Assembly: GCA_020635875.1 (NCBI GenBank)
Contig: JACJYY010000004.1
Span: 62,001-126,000 of the forward strand
Source: Flavobacteriales bacterium
Lineage (GTDB): Bacteria > Bacteroidota > Bacteroidia > Flavobacteriales > Flavobacteriaceae
Reading direction: 5' to 3'
Length of the DNA stretch: 64,000 nucleotides
The first letter of the stretch is position 1; each line of letters starts with the position of its first letter. Made by a program: the position numbers and the translations under genes. Under the pieces are notes generated by a model. The model saw nothing but the letters and a program-made list of their open reading frames with translations, did not search any database and had not been told where the DNA came from. This document shows, piece by piece, positions 56,415-64,000 of this stretch.

Positions 56415-57743
56415 ATGAAACCGTTCAAAATACTTTTGTCAAGCCTTATTGTAGTCAGTTGTTCTACTGTTTATTCACAATCAGTATTAACCAAAGAAGA
56501 GGCTCTAAGTTTAACCTTAGAAAACAACTATGATATTCGAAAGACAGTCAATACCAAAGCTATTTCTGAAAATAATGCAAGTCTAAAAAATACAGGTTTT
56601 TTACCCTCAGTAGTAGTTAGTGGAGGAGGTTCTTATAAAAACCAAAACTCTGAAACAGAGTTTCAGGGAGGGAATATAAACAAAGTAGAGGGAGCAGAAT
56701 CAAAAGCCTATTCAGCTGCAGTGGGATTAAACTATACTTTGTTTAGTGGTTTTAGTAGGGTTAATGTGTTGCGTAAGTTGAAAGAAACCTACCAATTAAC
56801 AGAGTTACAAGCACAACAAGTAATGGAACAAACCATTATCGCACTGTTTTCGGCATATTACGAGGTAGCTCGTTTGAGTGAGGAAAATAAAAATAGGGAA
56901 GAGGCCTTGCTAATATCGAAAAGAAGGTTAGAACGTGCTCGTTCTCAATTTAAATTTGGACAAACTACAAAATTACAGGTACTTAACGCTGAGGTGGACG
57001 TAGACAGTGATGAACTGGCTTTGCGCCAAAGTCATCAGCAACTAGAGAATGCCAAAAGGGATTTAAATCTTATCCTAGGAAGAGCAATTGAAGAAGAGGT
57101 ACAAGTAGATGGACAGGTAGACTTTATACCTAATCTGAATCGAGAGGAATTATTAGAAATGCTCAAAAACAATAACGCTGTATTATTACAAACTCAGCGT
57201 AATATAGCCATTAGTCAATTCGATATTAAAATGGGTAGAGCAGGATGGATGCCTAATGTAGGTTTGACAAGTTCGTATGCATGGAATAGAAATGTAAGTG
57301 ATCCTGTTAATCCTTTTAGTCCCATTAGTGCTACCCAGACTGGTATTAATGCGGGTTTAAATTTATCATGGAATTTGTTTGACGGAGGAAAAACATCCGT
57401 TGTTGTTCAAAACGCAAAAATAGCATTAGACAATCAAAAAATAGAACAAGAAAAACAAGAGGCACAATTACAAAGAAATTTATCGAATGTGTGGGAGTTA
57501 TATCAAAATCAGTTGTTTAATTACCAATCTCAAGAAAAACTAATTGAGACGGCACAGCAGAATTTTGATCGGACAAAAACAAGCTATGAATTAGGACAAG
57601 TTACATCCGTAGAATTTAGACAAGCACAATTGAATCTTTTAAATGCCAAATTAAGAGGGAATACGTCTAAATTTCGAGCTAAAAATACAGAGTTACAATT
57701 GTTGCAATTAGCGGGAAATTTGCTAGAAAATAAGGTGTATTAA
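56415..57743 (+). CDS. TolC-family outer-membrane efflux channel
   Basis: About 442 residues from MKPFKILLSSLIVVSCSTVY, a signal peptide (an earlier in-frame ATG at 56397 would place residues before it). The two TolC halves are visible as helical repeats (LTLENNYDIRKTVNTKAISE; ERARSQFKFGQTTKLQVLNA; TKTSYELGQVTSVEFRQAQL) and YTLFSGF / WNLFDGGKT. Third gene of the RND operon, acting as exit channel. Confidence 0.93.
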   Translation: MKPFKILLSSLIVVSCSTVYSQSVLTKEEALSLTLENNYDIRKTVNTKAISENNASLKNTGFLPSVVVSGGGSYKNQNSETEFQGGNINKVEGAESKAYSAAVGLNYTLFSGFSRVNVLRKLKETYQLTELQAQQVMEQTIIALFSAYYEVARLSEENKNREEALLISKRRLERARSQFKFGQTTKLQVLNAEVDVDSDELALRQSHQQLENAKRDLNLILGRAIEEEVQVDGQVDFIPNLNREELLEMLKNNNAVLLQTQRNIAISQFDIKMGRAGWMPNVGLTSSYAWNRNVSDPVNPFSPISATQTGINAGLNLSWNLFDGGKTSVVVQNAKIALDNQKIEQEKQEAQLQRNLSNVWELYQNQLFNYQSQEKLIETAQQNFDRTKTSYELGQVTSVEFRQAQLNLLNAKLRGNTSKFRAKNTELQLLQLAGNLLENKVY

Positions 57744-57762
57744 CAAACCTTTTGTTAAAGTG

Positions 57763-58578
57763 TTACGAACAAATCACAGTTCCAATTTTTTTCCCTCTAA
57801 TCACAGCATTCAATTGCTCGGGTTTTTTACCGTTTACGATGGTAAGTTTAGATTGTGGTGCAGCATTGACCATATCACGGAATATTTTCAGTTTATTTCT
57901 CATTCCACCAGTACCGTCATTGGTTTTGTCGGCTCCGCATATAGCTTCTATGTAGTCATCGGATAATTGACTACTTTTTATTTTGGACAAAAGTTTTCCA
58001 TTATCTAATACACCATCCGAAGAGGTGTTTACAATAACCTCAACTTCTTCAAAAACATTTTGGCATAAAATGGTTAATAAGGCCGTAGTTTCGTCATTAT
58101 CACCAAATTCACCATGACGGATTTCAATCAAAGCCTCGTCTGTGATAAAATCATTGTCATTCACTTGTATGACCACATTATCAGTTCCTTTATAGTCAAA
58201 TAAGGCGTGGATTATTTCTGCAATTTTTTCTTTTGAATCTTCAAAAGTCAAATCACGATGTGTAATTAAACTTTGTAGTACTTGTTTGTCTTGTATTACT
58301 TTATCCCAATTGATAGACAAATGAGGATTTCCTAATGCGGCAAAAACTCTCTTTCTAATAATGTTATCTTCGATATAATCAAAAGAACTTCCCAAGGATT
58401 TACCAAAAGCAACAGCTCCCGAACTCACAATGATAACAGGGTTTTTTATCGCACTAATAAGTAACCCATGATTTTTCATGTTATTTTGATCAATGGTAAT
58501 CTCACCATTAACGTCAGTGGTTACTAGGGTGTTAGTTCCGTATTTAATGATGGTCAGTTTTTTAGCCAATTTTTCCAT
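57763..58578 (-). CDS. Amino-acid-kinase family protein, glutamate-5-kinase-like
   Basis: 271 residues with the amino-acid kinase fold: KLTIIKYGTNTLVT, VIIVSSGAVAFG, VVIQVNDNDFI, FGDNDETTALLTILCQN, and GTGGMRNKLKIF, as in ProB. The PUA domain found on many ProB proteins is absent, and no proA gene lies near. It phosphorylates glutamate if it is a true ProB; the KYGTN motif (Gly-Ser-Ser in most ProB as KxGSS) is a noticeable variant. It is transcribed towards the end of the efflux operon, with a short gap between stops (57743 and 57763). Confidence 0.75.
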   Translation of the reverse strand: MEKLAKKLTIIKYGTNTLVTTDVNGEITIDQNNMKNHGLLISAIKNPVIIVSSGAVAFGKSLGSSFDYIEDNIIRKRVFAALGNPHLSINWDKVIQDKQVLQSLITHRDLTFEDSKEKIAEIIHALFDYKGTDNVVIQVNDNDFITDEALIEIRHGEFGDNDETTALLTILCQNVFEEVEVIVNTSSDGVLDNGKLLSKIKSSQLSDDYIEAICGADKTNDGTGGMRNKLKIFRDMVNAAPQSKLTIVNGKKPEQLNAVIRGKKIGTVICS

Positions 58579-58645
58579 GTACTCCTTGATTAAAAATCGA
58601 AGCTAAGGTACTATAACTTCTTTAATTTTTGTGGTGCTAATGTAT

Positions 58646-60418
58646 TTAGAATATTTCCATTTTTTTCATCAGGAAAGTGGCACTTTTGTTTTTACAAATG
58701 CCATCCCTTAATTTATAATCAAAGTGTAGGTTGTCGTTTACAATTTCTACTTCAAAACATTTGTTAGTCAAGACATCGGGATACTCATTTGTAGTTAAAC
58801 AAACTTCCAAATCATGTGTTGCAATGGCTCCAATAGCATCTTGTTCTATGATTTTTTTAATGACATTGATGGTTCCGGACCTTTTATCGTCGGAGTTGGT
58901 TCCTCTTAGGATTTCATCCAATAACACAAAACTTTTTTGTCCTTTTAATTGAGTGATTATTTCTTTCAATCTTTTGACCTCAGCAAAAAAGTAGGATTCA
59001 CTATCATTTAACGAATCAGACAAACGCATAGAAACTAAAACAGGTAATGGGTGGATTGTAGCTGACGAGGCACAGATGGGAGAGCCAATACCCGTAAGTA
59101 CCATATTTATCCCTAAAGTTCTTAAAAAGGTACTTTTTCCAGACATATTAGAACCTGTCAGAATAATGAATTGTTGTTTGCTAAAATCAACTGAGTTCGT
59201 AATTCGTGATGTTGATTTTAACAAAGGATGACCAAGGTTATTCATGTTAATTTTATATCCTGAATTAAGGTCTGGAAAAGTAAAATCCTGATTGTTGTAG
59301 GAGAAGTTTGCCAAACTGTTTAGTGTCTCTATTTCGCCTATGCAGTCTAACCAAGATGTAATCTCAGAGGCGTGTTCCTTTTTCCAAAGTAAGAGATGTT
59401 TGAGAATGTGCACGTGATATTGGAACAGACCATTAAACACTACTAATCCCACAACATTATGAATGCTGTCCATATCAGAAAACAATCTGGATAAGGATTG
59501 GATTTGAATGCTTGCCGTTTCGGATTTATAAATGAGCTGTTGTTGTAACTGTTTGAGTCGTTCTGACTGAAACCCTTGTTGTTCTATGGATTGAATAATT
59601 AAACTGTAATGTTTTAAGATTTCATGGATTTTTCCCGAATCCATTATCTCTCGTTCGATTCTTTTTTTCTGTGCACCAAGACTAGCCAAATTAAAAATGA
59701 ATAAGGCCAATATCAAATTGCCAAAAACACTATGGTAACTCATAAAATAACCAATAATAGAAAGTCCTAGTAGGATAGGAGCTATCAAACTGAACCACTG
59801 CGCTTTTTTAGAAGGACCGTCACTATTATTATTAGCCCAAAACAATAGTTTTTCAAAAGAGGACTTAGAGTCTTTTGAGATTTTGGCTAGAGCCAAAATA
59901 GATTGCCTCCATTCCACTTTATCAGAAAGTTCTTTGATGGCTTCTTGATTTTGTTTGATTTCTTTTTGAGACAATAGAGACAATAGCAATTGAGCTAATT
60001 TCTTTTGACCAATATAAGTAGCGGTTCGATTAATGTTTTGATACAGGGAATTACTTCCAAAAATATCCAAGTCATGCGCATAAAAATGGGAGTGATCGTT
60101 ATACTCTATACCGTCGTAAAACGAAATGGAATTACCTTCTACAAAATCAATTTCATTCTGATTAATTTCAATTAAAGTCTGGGTCAATTGGATATCCCAA
60201 GAGATTTTTTGATGCCTCTTCATCAAAACAATAAATCCGATTAATGAAATACCTAAAGGAATGAATAACAATCCGTTTTCAAGACTGAAATATTGATATC
60301 CCGAAAACAAAAATGTAACAGCTATCAACAAGCGCACAGCACTAATTTGTCGGTGTTGCTTTTTTAGTTTTTTGAGGGATGAAGTGTGTTGTTTTTTTAG
60401 TGCCTTATATGAACTCAT
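58646..60418 (-). CDS. Membrane-anchored MutS-like ATPase
   Basis: 590 residues. Two N-terminal hydrophobic segments (~28-64) and another pair near 211-250 suggest a membrane attachment. The middle holds the MutS core helices and the C-terminal ABC ATPase: Walker A LTGSNMSGKSTFLRTLG, Walker B VLLDEILRGTNSDDKRSGT and IATHDLEVC. There is no mismatch-binding domain I and no Smr domain, so it is neither MutS nor MutS2. It belongs to a Bacteroidota family annotated only as MutS-related; DNA repair is unproven. Confidence 0.85.
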   Translation of the reverse strand: MSSYKALKKQHTSSLKKLKKQHRQISAVRLLIAVTFLFSGYQYFSLENGLLFIPLGISLIGFIVLMKRHQKISWDIQLTQTLIEINQNEIDFVEGNSISFYDGIEYNDHSHFYAHDLDIFGSNSLYQNINRTATYIGQKKLAQLLLSLLSQKEIKQNQEAIKELSDKVEWRQSILALAKISKDSKSSFEKLLFWANNNSDGPSKKAQWFSLIAPILLGLSIIGYFMSYHSVFGNLILALFIFNLASLGAQKKRIEREIMDSGKIHEILKHYSLIIQSIEQQGFQSERLKQLQQQLIYKSETASIQIQSLSRLFSDMDSIHNVVGLVVFNGLFQYHVHILKHLLLWKKEHASEITSWLDCIGEIETLNSLANFSYNNQDFTFPDLNSGYKINMNNLGHPLLKSTSRITNSVDFSKQQFIILTGSNMSGKSTFLRTLGINMVLTGIGSPICASSATIHPLPVLVSMRLSDSLNDSESYFFAEVKRLKEIITQLKGQKSFVLLDEILRGTNSDDKRSGTINVIKKIIEQDAIGAIATHDLEVCLTTNEYPDVLTNKCFEVEIVNDNLHFDYKLRDGICKNKSATFLMKKMEIF

Positions 60419-60511
60419 TTAATTTTTGAAGCAAGTATTTTTCGTTAAACAAGGAAAGAATAGGTAGGTTAATGTTAGTTCTTCCATACTAACAGTGCTT
60501 ACACAAAAGTA

Positions 60512-62497
60512 CTATTTTCGAGTATTAGAATGGTAAGGGACGTTATTAATCAAATTGATATGTTTGATGTTTTTCATGATTTCTATACGGTTAATGATAG
60601 AATCAATGATGGTTTCGTACAATTCGTCCTTTAAGATTTCATCCTCTACACCAGCATCAATATTAGGATTGTCATTTACTTCGATAACGTATACTTTATC
60701 CTGAACAAATTTTAAATCTACACCATACAAACCGTCGCCAATTAAAGAAGCTGCTTTTAATGCCATGTTGAGAACCGGCTCTGGCACTTGGTTTATGGAC
60801 ACGGTTTCGTGATTGCCTGATTTGTCCTGGTCGTTGCTATTCCAGTTATAAATCTGCCAATGATTTTGAGTCATGTAGTATTTACATGCATAAATGACTT
60901 TATTATCAAGGATACCGACCCTCCAGTCAAAGTCTGAATACAAAAACTCTTGACATATCACCATATCGGTTTTTTTGAATAAAGAGGAGAGTTCCTTTTT
61001 GGCTTCAGCTTTATCTTTGACTTTGATGACACCTAAGGAAAAGGCGCTATCGGGTTGTTTTAGTACAGCTGGGTAATTGATGTCTTCCAATATTTTGTCA
61101 TCAGACATGTTTTTGGTTAACGCAATAGTATTGGGGGTTCTTATCTTATTCTTTTTAAATAATTCGTGTTGATAGATTTTGTTAGAACACCTCAAAATAG
61201 ACCAAGGATCATCAATGACAACCAATCCTTCGGCAAAAGCCAATCGAGAAAGCTCATACGTGTAATGGTTGACATTAGTTGTTTCTCGAATAAACAAAGC
61301 ATCAAATTCATTTATTTTATCTCTGTCATTTTTATTGATATACTCAACATAAACCCCTTTTTTGTTGGCTATTTTTCTAAACTTATTGAGTGCCTCCTTA
61401 TTTGATGGAGGATATTCTTCAAAAGGATTAATTAATATAGCAACATCGTAACGGTAATTGTTTAGTTTAGGGAAGTTGTACCTTTTTTTGTTGAAGTATT
61501 TTTGACTAAAATGATAGAGTTCTTCTTTTTGATAATCGTTTAGGTTTTTAAGTGTTAATACCTTTATACTTTTGATAATCCACTTTTCGGATTTTACAAA
61601 ATTCACTGTAAATAAAGGTGCTTCAAACACCTGAAATAACTTCGAAGCGAGTGCTTTGTATTCTTTTATTGAGGATTGACCAAAATAAATATCCAAAGCT
61701 AAACTATTGCCCTTTTCCTTATAAAGAACACGATTGATTTGGTCGTTTAATTCGAAAGACAAAGACTGCACCACATTGGCCAACTGAACGTCTTTAATGG
61801 TTGATGTACTAGGAACTACGCGTTGCCCTCGTGCAGATGCTAAAAGCGATACATAATATCCATAACTCTGATATTTGTATGAGCTACAAAGATTAAAAAT
61901 TCTAAAGTTAGAATTGTTTTGATACAACGGGTTATTAATATAATCCCTCACAGAAATTACAGTTGCTTTTATTTCAGTATTTCCCCAAGTGTAGGGTTGG
62001 TCTATAACAATAAGGTTTTTGCTTTCAGGTTCTTCGTTTGCTGTACCAATACGCAAGCCCATTTTGTGTGCATCTTCATCAACTTGGTAATAATCTTTTA
62101 TGGTTTTGAGTAGGATAAAACCATGTGATAGATACCAGTCAATCAGTCTTGTGTTTTTGGCTCTAGCCTCTAAGGTTAAACTGGTGAAATGATTGCTTAA
62201 AGCAAAATCTTTAATGTATTCTAACAACTGGTTTCCTATACCAGAATTTTGATGCTCCTTTGTTATACCAATAGAATAAATGCGCAACATGTGTTTGTAT
62301 TTAAACAATACTGCTGCGCCTATAGCTTCGGTCTTAGGTTTTTTGGTTTCGACAATAATAACTTTCTGAAAGCCGCTTTTTATCCCTTTTTTCAGATTGT
62401 TTTTGGAGGTTTGTTGAAATTCAGGAAATATTTCTTGCTCAAGTTTTACAAGAAAATCAACATCTTCGATGGTTGCATTACGAAAATGTAATTTCAT
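60512..62497 (-). CDS. GNAT acetyltransferase fused to RLAN and RimK-like ATP-grasp domains
   Basis: 661 residues. The N-terminal GNAT domain (~1-150) has GITKEHQNSGIGNQLLEYIK (acetyl-CoA binding) and a downstream LTLEARAKNTRLIDWY. Next is a RimK-like ATP-grasp N-terminal domain, RLAN (~165-320, FRIFNLCSSYKYQSYGYYVS), and a C-terminal ATP-grasp amidoligase (~430-640: YPAVLKQPDSAFSLGV, GLYGVDLKFVQDKVYVIEVN). Comparative work by Iyer, Aravind and colleagues described such fusions as amidoligases that may make peptide-like metabolites or modify proteins. The substrate is unknown. No clear operon partner; it lies 8 bases after aroB on the same strand. Confidence 0.88.
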   Translation of the reverse strand: MKLHFRNATIEDVDFLVKLEQEIFPEFQQTSKNNLKKGIKSGFQKVIIVETKKPKTEAIGAAVLFKYKHMLRIYSIGITKEHQNSGIGNQLLEYIKDFALSNHFTSLTLEARAKNTRLIDWYLSHGFILLKTIKDYYQVDEDAHKMGLRIGTANEEPESKNLIVIDQPYTWGNTEIKATVISVRDYINNPLYQNNSNFRIFNLCSSYKYQSYGYYVSLLASARGQRVVPSTSTIKDVQLANVVQSLSFELNDQINRVLYKEKGNSLALDIYFGQSSIKEYKALASKLFQVFEAPLFTVNFVKSEKWIIKSIKVLTLKNLNDYQKEELYHFSQKYFNKKRYNFPKLNNYRYDVAILINPFEEYPPSNKEALNKFRKIANKKGVYVEYINKNDRDKINEFDALFIRETTNVNHYTYELSRLAFAEGLVVIDDPWSILRCSNKIYQHELFKKNKIRTPNTIALTKNMSDDKILEDINYPAVLKQPDSAFSLGVIKVKDKAEAKKELSSLFKKTDMVICQEFLYSDFDWRVGILDNKVIYACKYYMTQNHWQIYNWNSNDQDKSGNHETVSINQVPEPVLNMALKAASLIGDGLYGVDLKFVQDKVYVIEVNDNPNIDAGVEDEILKDELYETIIDSIINRIEIMKNIKHINLINNVPYHSNTRK

Positions 62498-62504
62498 TTA
62501 TCCA

Positions 62505-63581
62505 TTACTTTTTATAGTCTTCAAAGGCTTCGAGGATTAATTTGTTTTCGACGGTTTGGTTAATCGCGATTTTACCAATGCCATCTAATAACGCAAATTG
62601 AATTGTTCCGTACTCGTTCTTTTTATCATGAATCAACAATTCCTGAATTTGTTCAATATCTTTTTTGTCAAAGCTAACACGATCATATACTTTGTTAATC
62701 AAGTTTTTGATTTCAAGATATTCTTCGCCAGTTAATAGATCTTTTTTCATTCCTATATAACCTTCGAGTATCATCCCAGCAGCAATAGCTTCTCCATGCA
62801 ATAAAGTTGTCTTTTTAGTGTTTTCTAAAAAATACGATTCGATAGCATGACCCAATGTATGTCCGTAATTAAGAGATTTACGCAATCCATTTTCTCTAGG
62901 GTCTTGAGTTACAACATCATTTTTGATGGCTACAGAACGATGAATCAATTCGTCTAAGTTTTCAATTTGAGTGAAGTTTTCCTTGGTTAAGTTGCTGAAT
63001 TTGTCCCAGTATTCCTTGTCATAAATCAAACCGTGTTTTAGCATTTCGGCCATTCCTGAACGAATCTCATCGGAGGGTAAGGTTTTAACATAAGTAGAGT
63101 CCACAATTACCATCAACGGATTAACAATTACACCGATTTGATTTTTTAGGTTGCCTAAATCAACGCCATTTTTCCCCCCAACAGAAGCATCTACCATAGA
63201 CAGTAGAGTAGTAGGTACGTGGATAAAGTCTATACCTCTTTTGAATGTAGAAGCGACAAAGCCTCCTAAATCTGTAACAACACCTCCACCTACATTAATG
63301 ATTAAACTTTTTCGGTCTCCACCTAATTCTGTCAAGATTTTCCAAATCTGGATACACGTTTCAATGTTTTTATTGATTTCTCCAGGTTCAAACTCGATGA
63401 TTTCGAACGCTACAGTAGTTTCTAATAAAGGCAAAAAATGAGGCAAACAGTTTTCATGTGTGTTGGTGTCACAAATGATAAATATTTTAGAATACTTCTT
63501 TTCTGCAATTTTTTTGTTCAAATGGGAGTAGGCCTCTTGATTGAAATGAATGTGGTAGTTACTCGCTGTTATTGATGTCAT
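62505..63581 (-). CDS. aroB: 3-dehydroquinate synthase
   Basis: 358 residues, the normal length. It converts DAHP to 3-dehydroquinate in the shikimate pathway with NAD and a divalent metal. Visible are NVGGGVVTDLGGFVASTFKRG, VPTTLLSMVDASVGGKNGVD, EMLKHGLIYD and LNYGHTLGHAIES with the metal His/Glu ligands. It is followed by the GNAT-ATP-grasp gene. Confidence 0.96.
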   Translation of the reverse strand: MTSITASNYHIHFNQEAYSHLNKKIAEKKYSKIFIICDTNTHENCLPHFLPLLETTVAFEIIEFEPGEINKNIETCIQIWKILTELGGDRKSLIINVGGGVVTDLGGFVASTFKRGIDFIHVPTTLLSMVDASVGGKNGVDLGNLKNQIGVIVNPLMVIVDSTYVKTLPSDEIRSGMAEMLKHGLIYDKEYWDKFSNLTKENFTQIENLDELIHRSVAIKNDVVTQDPRENGLRKSLNYGHTLGHAIESYFLENTKKTTLLHGEAIAAGMILEGYIGMKKDLLTGEEYLEIKNLINKVYDRVSFDKKDIEQIQELLIHDKKNEYGTIQFALLDGIGKIAINQTVENKLILEAFEDYKK

Positions 63582-63797
63582 TCTTGTTTTTTTTGACTAC
63601 TTCGTTAAATGCAGCGTAAAAGTACAGGATTTTTTAAAATTTTGAGATAAAAATTGGGGGATTGTTGGGGTAGTGGGGTGTTGTGAGGTAGCTTCGTTTT
63701 CAAATAGAGTTGTGTGGTGTTCGGAAGTCAGGTTGTCCACTAATGGGATTGGCTAGCGCCCATCCCTCTGAACACGTTTGAAAATAATGCATAAAAA

Positions 63798-63826
63798 AAG
63801 AGAGCGCTTCAAAAACACTCTCTCTT
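63798..63826. terminator. A/T-flanked hairpin AAGAGAG/CTCTCTT
   Basis: Seven-base arms with a 15-base loop, flanked by seven A on the left and a T-rich right side. It can act as a terminator in either direction; no gene is evident on either side within this window. Confidence 0.45.
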
Positions 63827-63915
63827 AACTTTTACCTGACAGCCACTGGCTGTCCTCCTTATATATTATCACGAAAGGGATTGACTTCGTCCATCCCTTG
63901 CGCTCACGCGCTGAA

Positions 63916-63979
63916 AATAAAAAAGTCCAAAAAACGAAATTTCAAACAAGTTTGATTCCATTTTTTGGACTTTTTTATT
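63916..63979. terminator. Bidirectional terminator-like 19-base inverted repeat
   Basis: Arms AATAAAAAAGTCCAAAAAA (63916-63934) and its exact reverse complement (63961-63979) surround a 26-base loop. With A and T runs on both sides it looks like a terminator for transcripts from both directions, probably for a gene beyond the window. Confidence 0.6.
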
Positions 63980-64000
63980 TATTCGTGGGCGATGAGGGAT

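Larger units (their letters stand above)
63582..64000. other. Gene-free stretch with several hairpins
   Basis: No credible coding frame is seen. It contains a 17-base palindrome GACAGCCACTGGCTGTC (63838-63854), a hairpin AAGAGAG/CTCTCTT (63798-63826), two stem-loops on the motif GGGATTG...CATCCCT (63745-63766 and 63876-63899), the start of a third (63994-64000), and a 19-base inverted repeat at 63916-63979. It may hold aroB's promoter near 63590-63650. Confidence 0.6.

Noticed and set aside
63838..63854. GACAGCCACTGGCTGTC palindrome as part of a tRNA or rRNA
   Set aside because: No cloverleaf, anticodon or rRNA sequence can be built around it.
1..64000. tRNA, rRNA or CRISPR array anywhere in the window
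   Set aside because: Reading by eye found none; a dedicated scan could still find a tRNA I missed.

Overview
The window comes from a low-GC member of the Bacteroidota, most likely class Flavobacteriia. The evidence is a giant adhesin with a gliding-motility-type (CHU_C / type B) C-terminal sorting domain, a PorP/SprF outer-membrane partner, a PorE-like OmpA protein, TAnnTTTG-like -7 elements, and Bacteroidota-type gene families throughout (DUF4202, DUF2147, three-subunit transhydrogenase, GNAT-RLAN-ATP-grasp fusion). It looks like a chromosomal segment: housekeeping genes are mixed with two copies of one insertion sequence and one restriction-modification island.

Layout. 1-14.1 kb: a very large repeat adhesin (about 29 tandem 76-77-residue Ig-like modules, then a SprB-like module, DUF11 domains and a type IX sorting domain), followed by its probable secretion partners, a PorP/SprF protein and a TPR-PD40-OmpA protein. 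The adhesin frame is broken by many small indels between about 4.39 and 5.95 kb. 14.1-16.8 kb: a SAM methyltransferase gene split by IS copy 1, and a frameshifted hypothetical gene. 16.8-20 kb: a six-helix membrane protein, a metallo-beta-lactamase-fold hydrolase, a lipoprotein and two Hsp20 chaperones. 20.1-23.4 kb: DUF4202 protein, NarX-like histidine kinase and NarL-like regulator behind a 16-bp palindrome. 23.4-36 kb: metabolic and housekeeping genes (Gfo/Idh/MocA oxidoreductase, citrate synthase, pcm, deaminase, prmC, nitronate monooxygenase, clpS, prmA, and the pntA1/A2/B transhydrogenase operon). 36.2-39.4 kb: an OafA-type acyltransferase gene split by IS copy 2. 39.5-45.5 kb: FAD oxidoreductase, DinB-type proteins, DEAD helicase, and an ECF sigma factor with a membrane partner. 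45.4-52.0 kb: a type I restriction-modification island (hsdM, four-helix-bundle gene, damaged hsdS, fic, hsdR) bounded by 71-bp direct repeats. 52.1-57.7 kb: an RND tripartite efflux operon. 57.7-63.6 kb: a glutamate-5-kinase-like protein, a membrane-anchored MutS-like ATPase, the GNAT/RimK-like fusion and aroB. 63.6-64 kb: a gene-free stretch rich in hairpins.

Main points of interest. (1) The R-M island sits in the middle of a long hairpin repeat and is flanked by a 71-bp duplication that includes the 3' end of the neighbouring gene, with no integrase in sight. (2) Inside the island a palindromic element occurs three times: twice inserted in frame within hsdR coding sequence, and once as widely separated arms that bracket the four-helix-bundle gene. 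(3) The two IS copies are the same length, appear identical, and have clear 8-bp target duplications inside genes that can be rebuilt without a lesion. In both, the transposase zinc ribbon lies in a different frame from the only ATG, joined at an A7 tract, which suggests programmed frameshifting. (4) The clustered indels in the adhesin and in hsdS could be real decay or local sequence error, and the window alone cannot decide.
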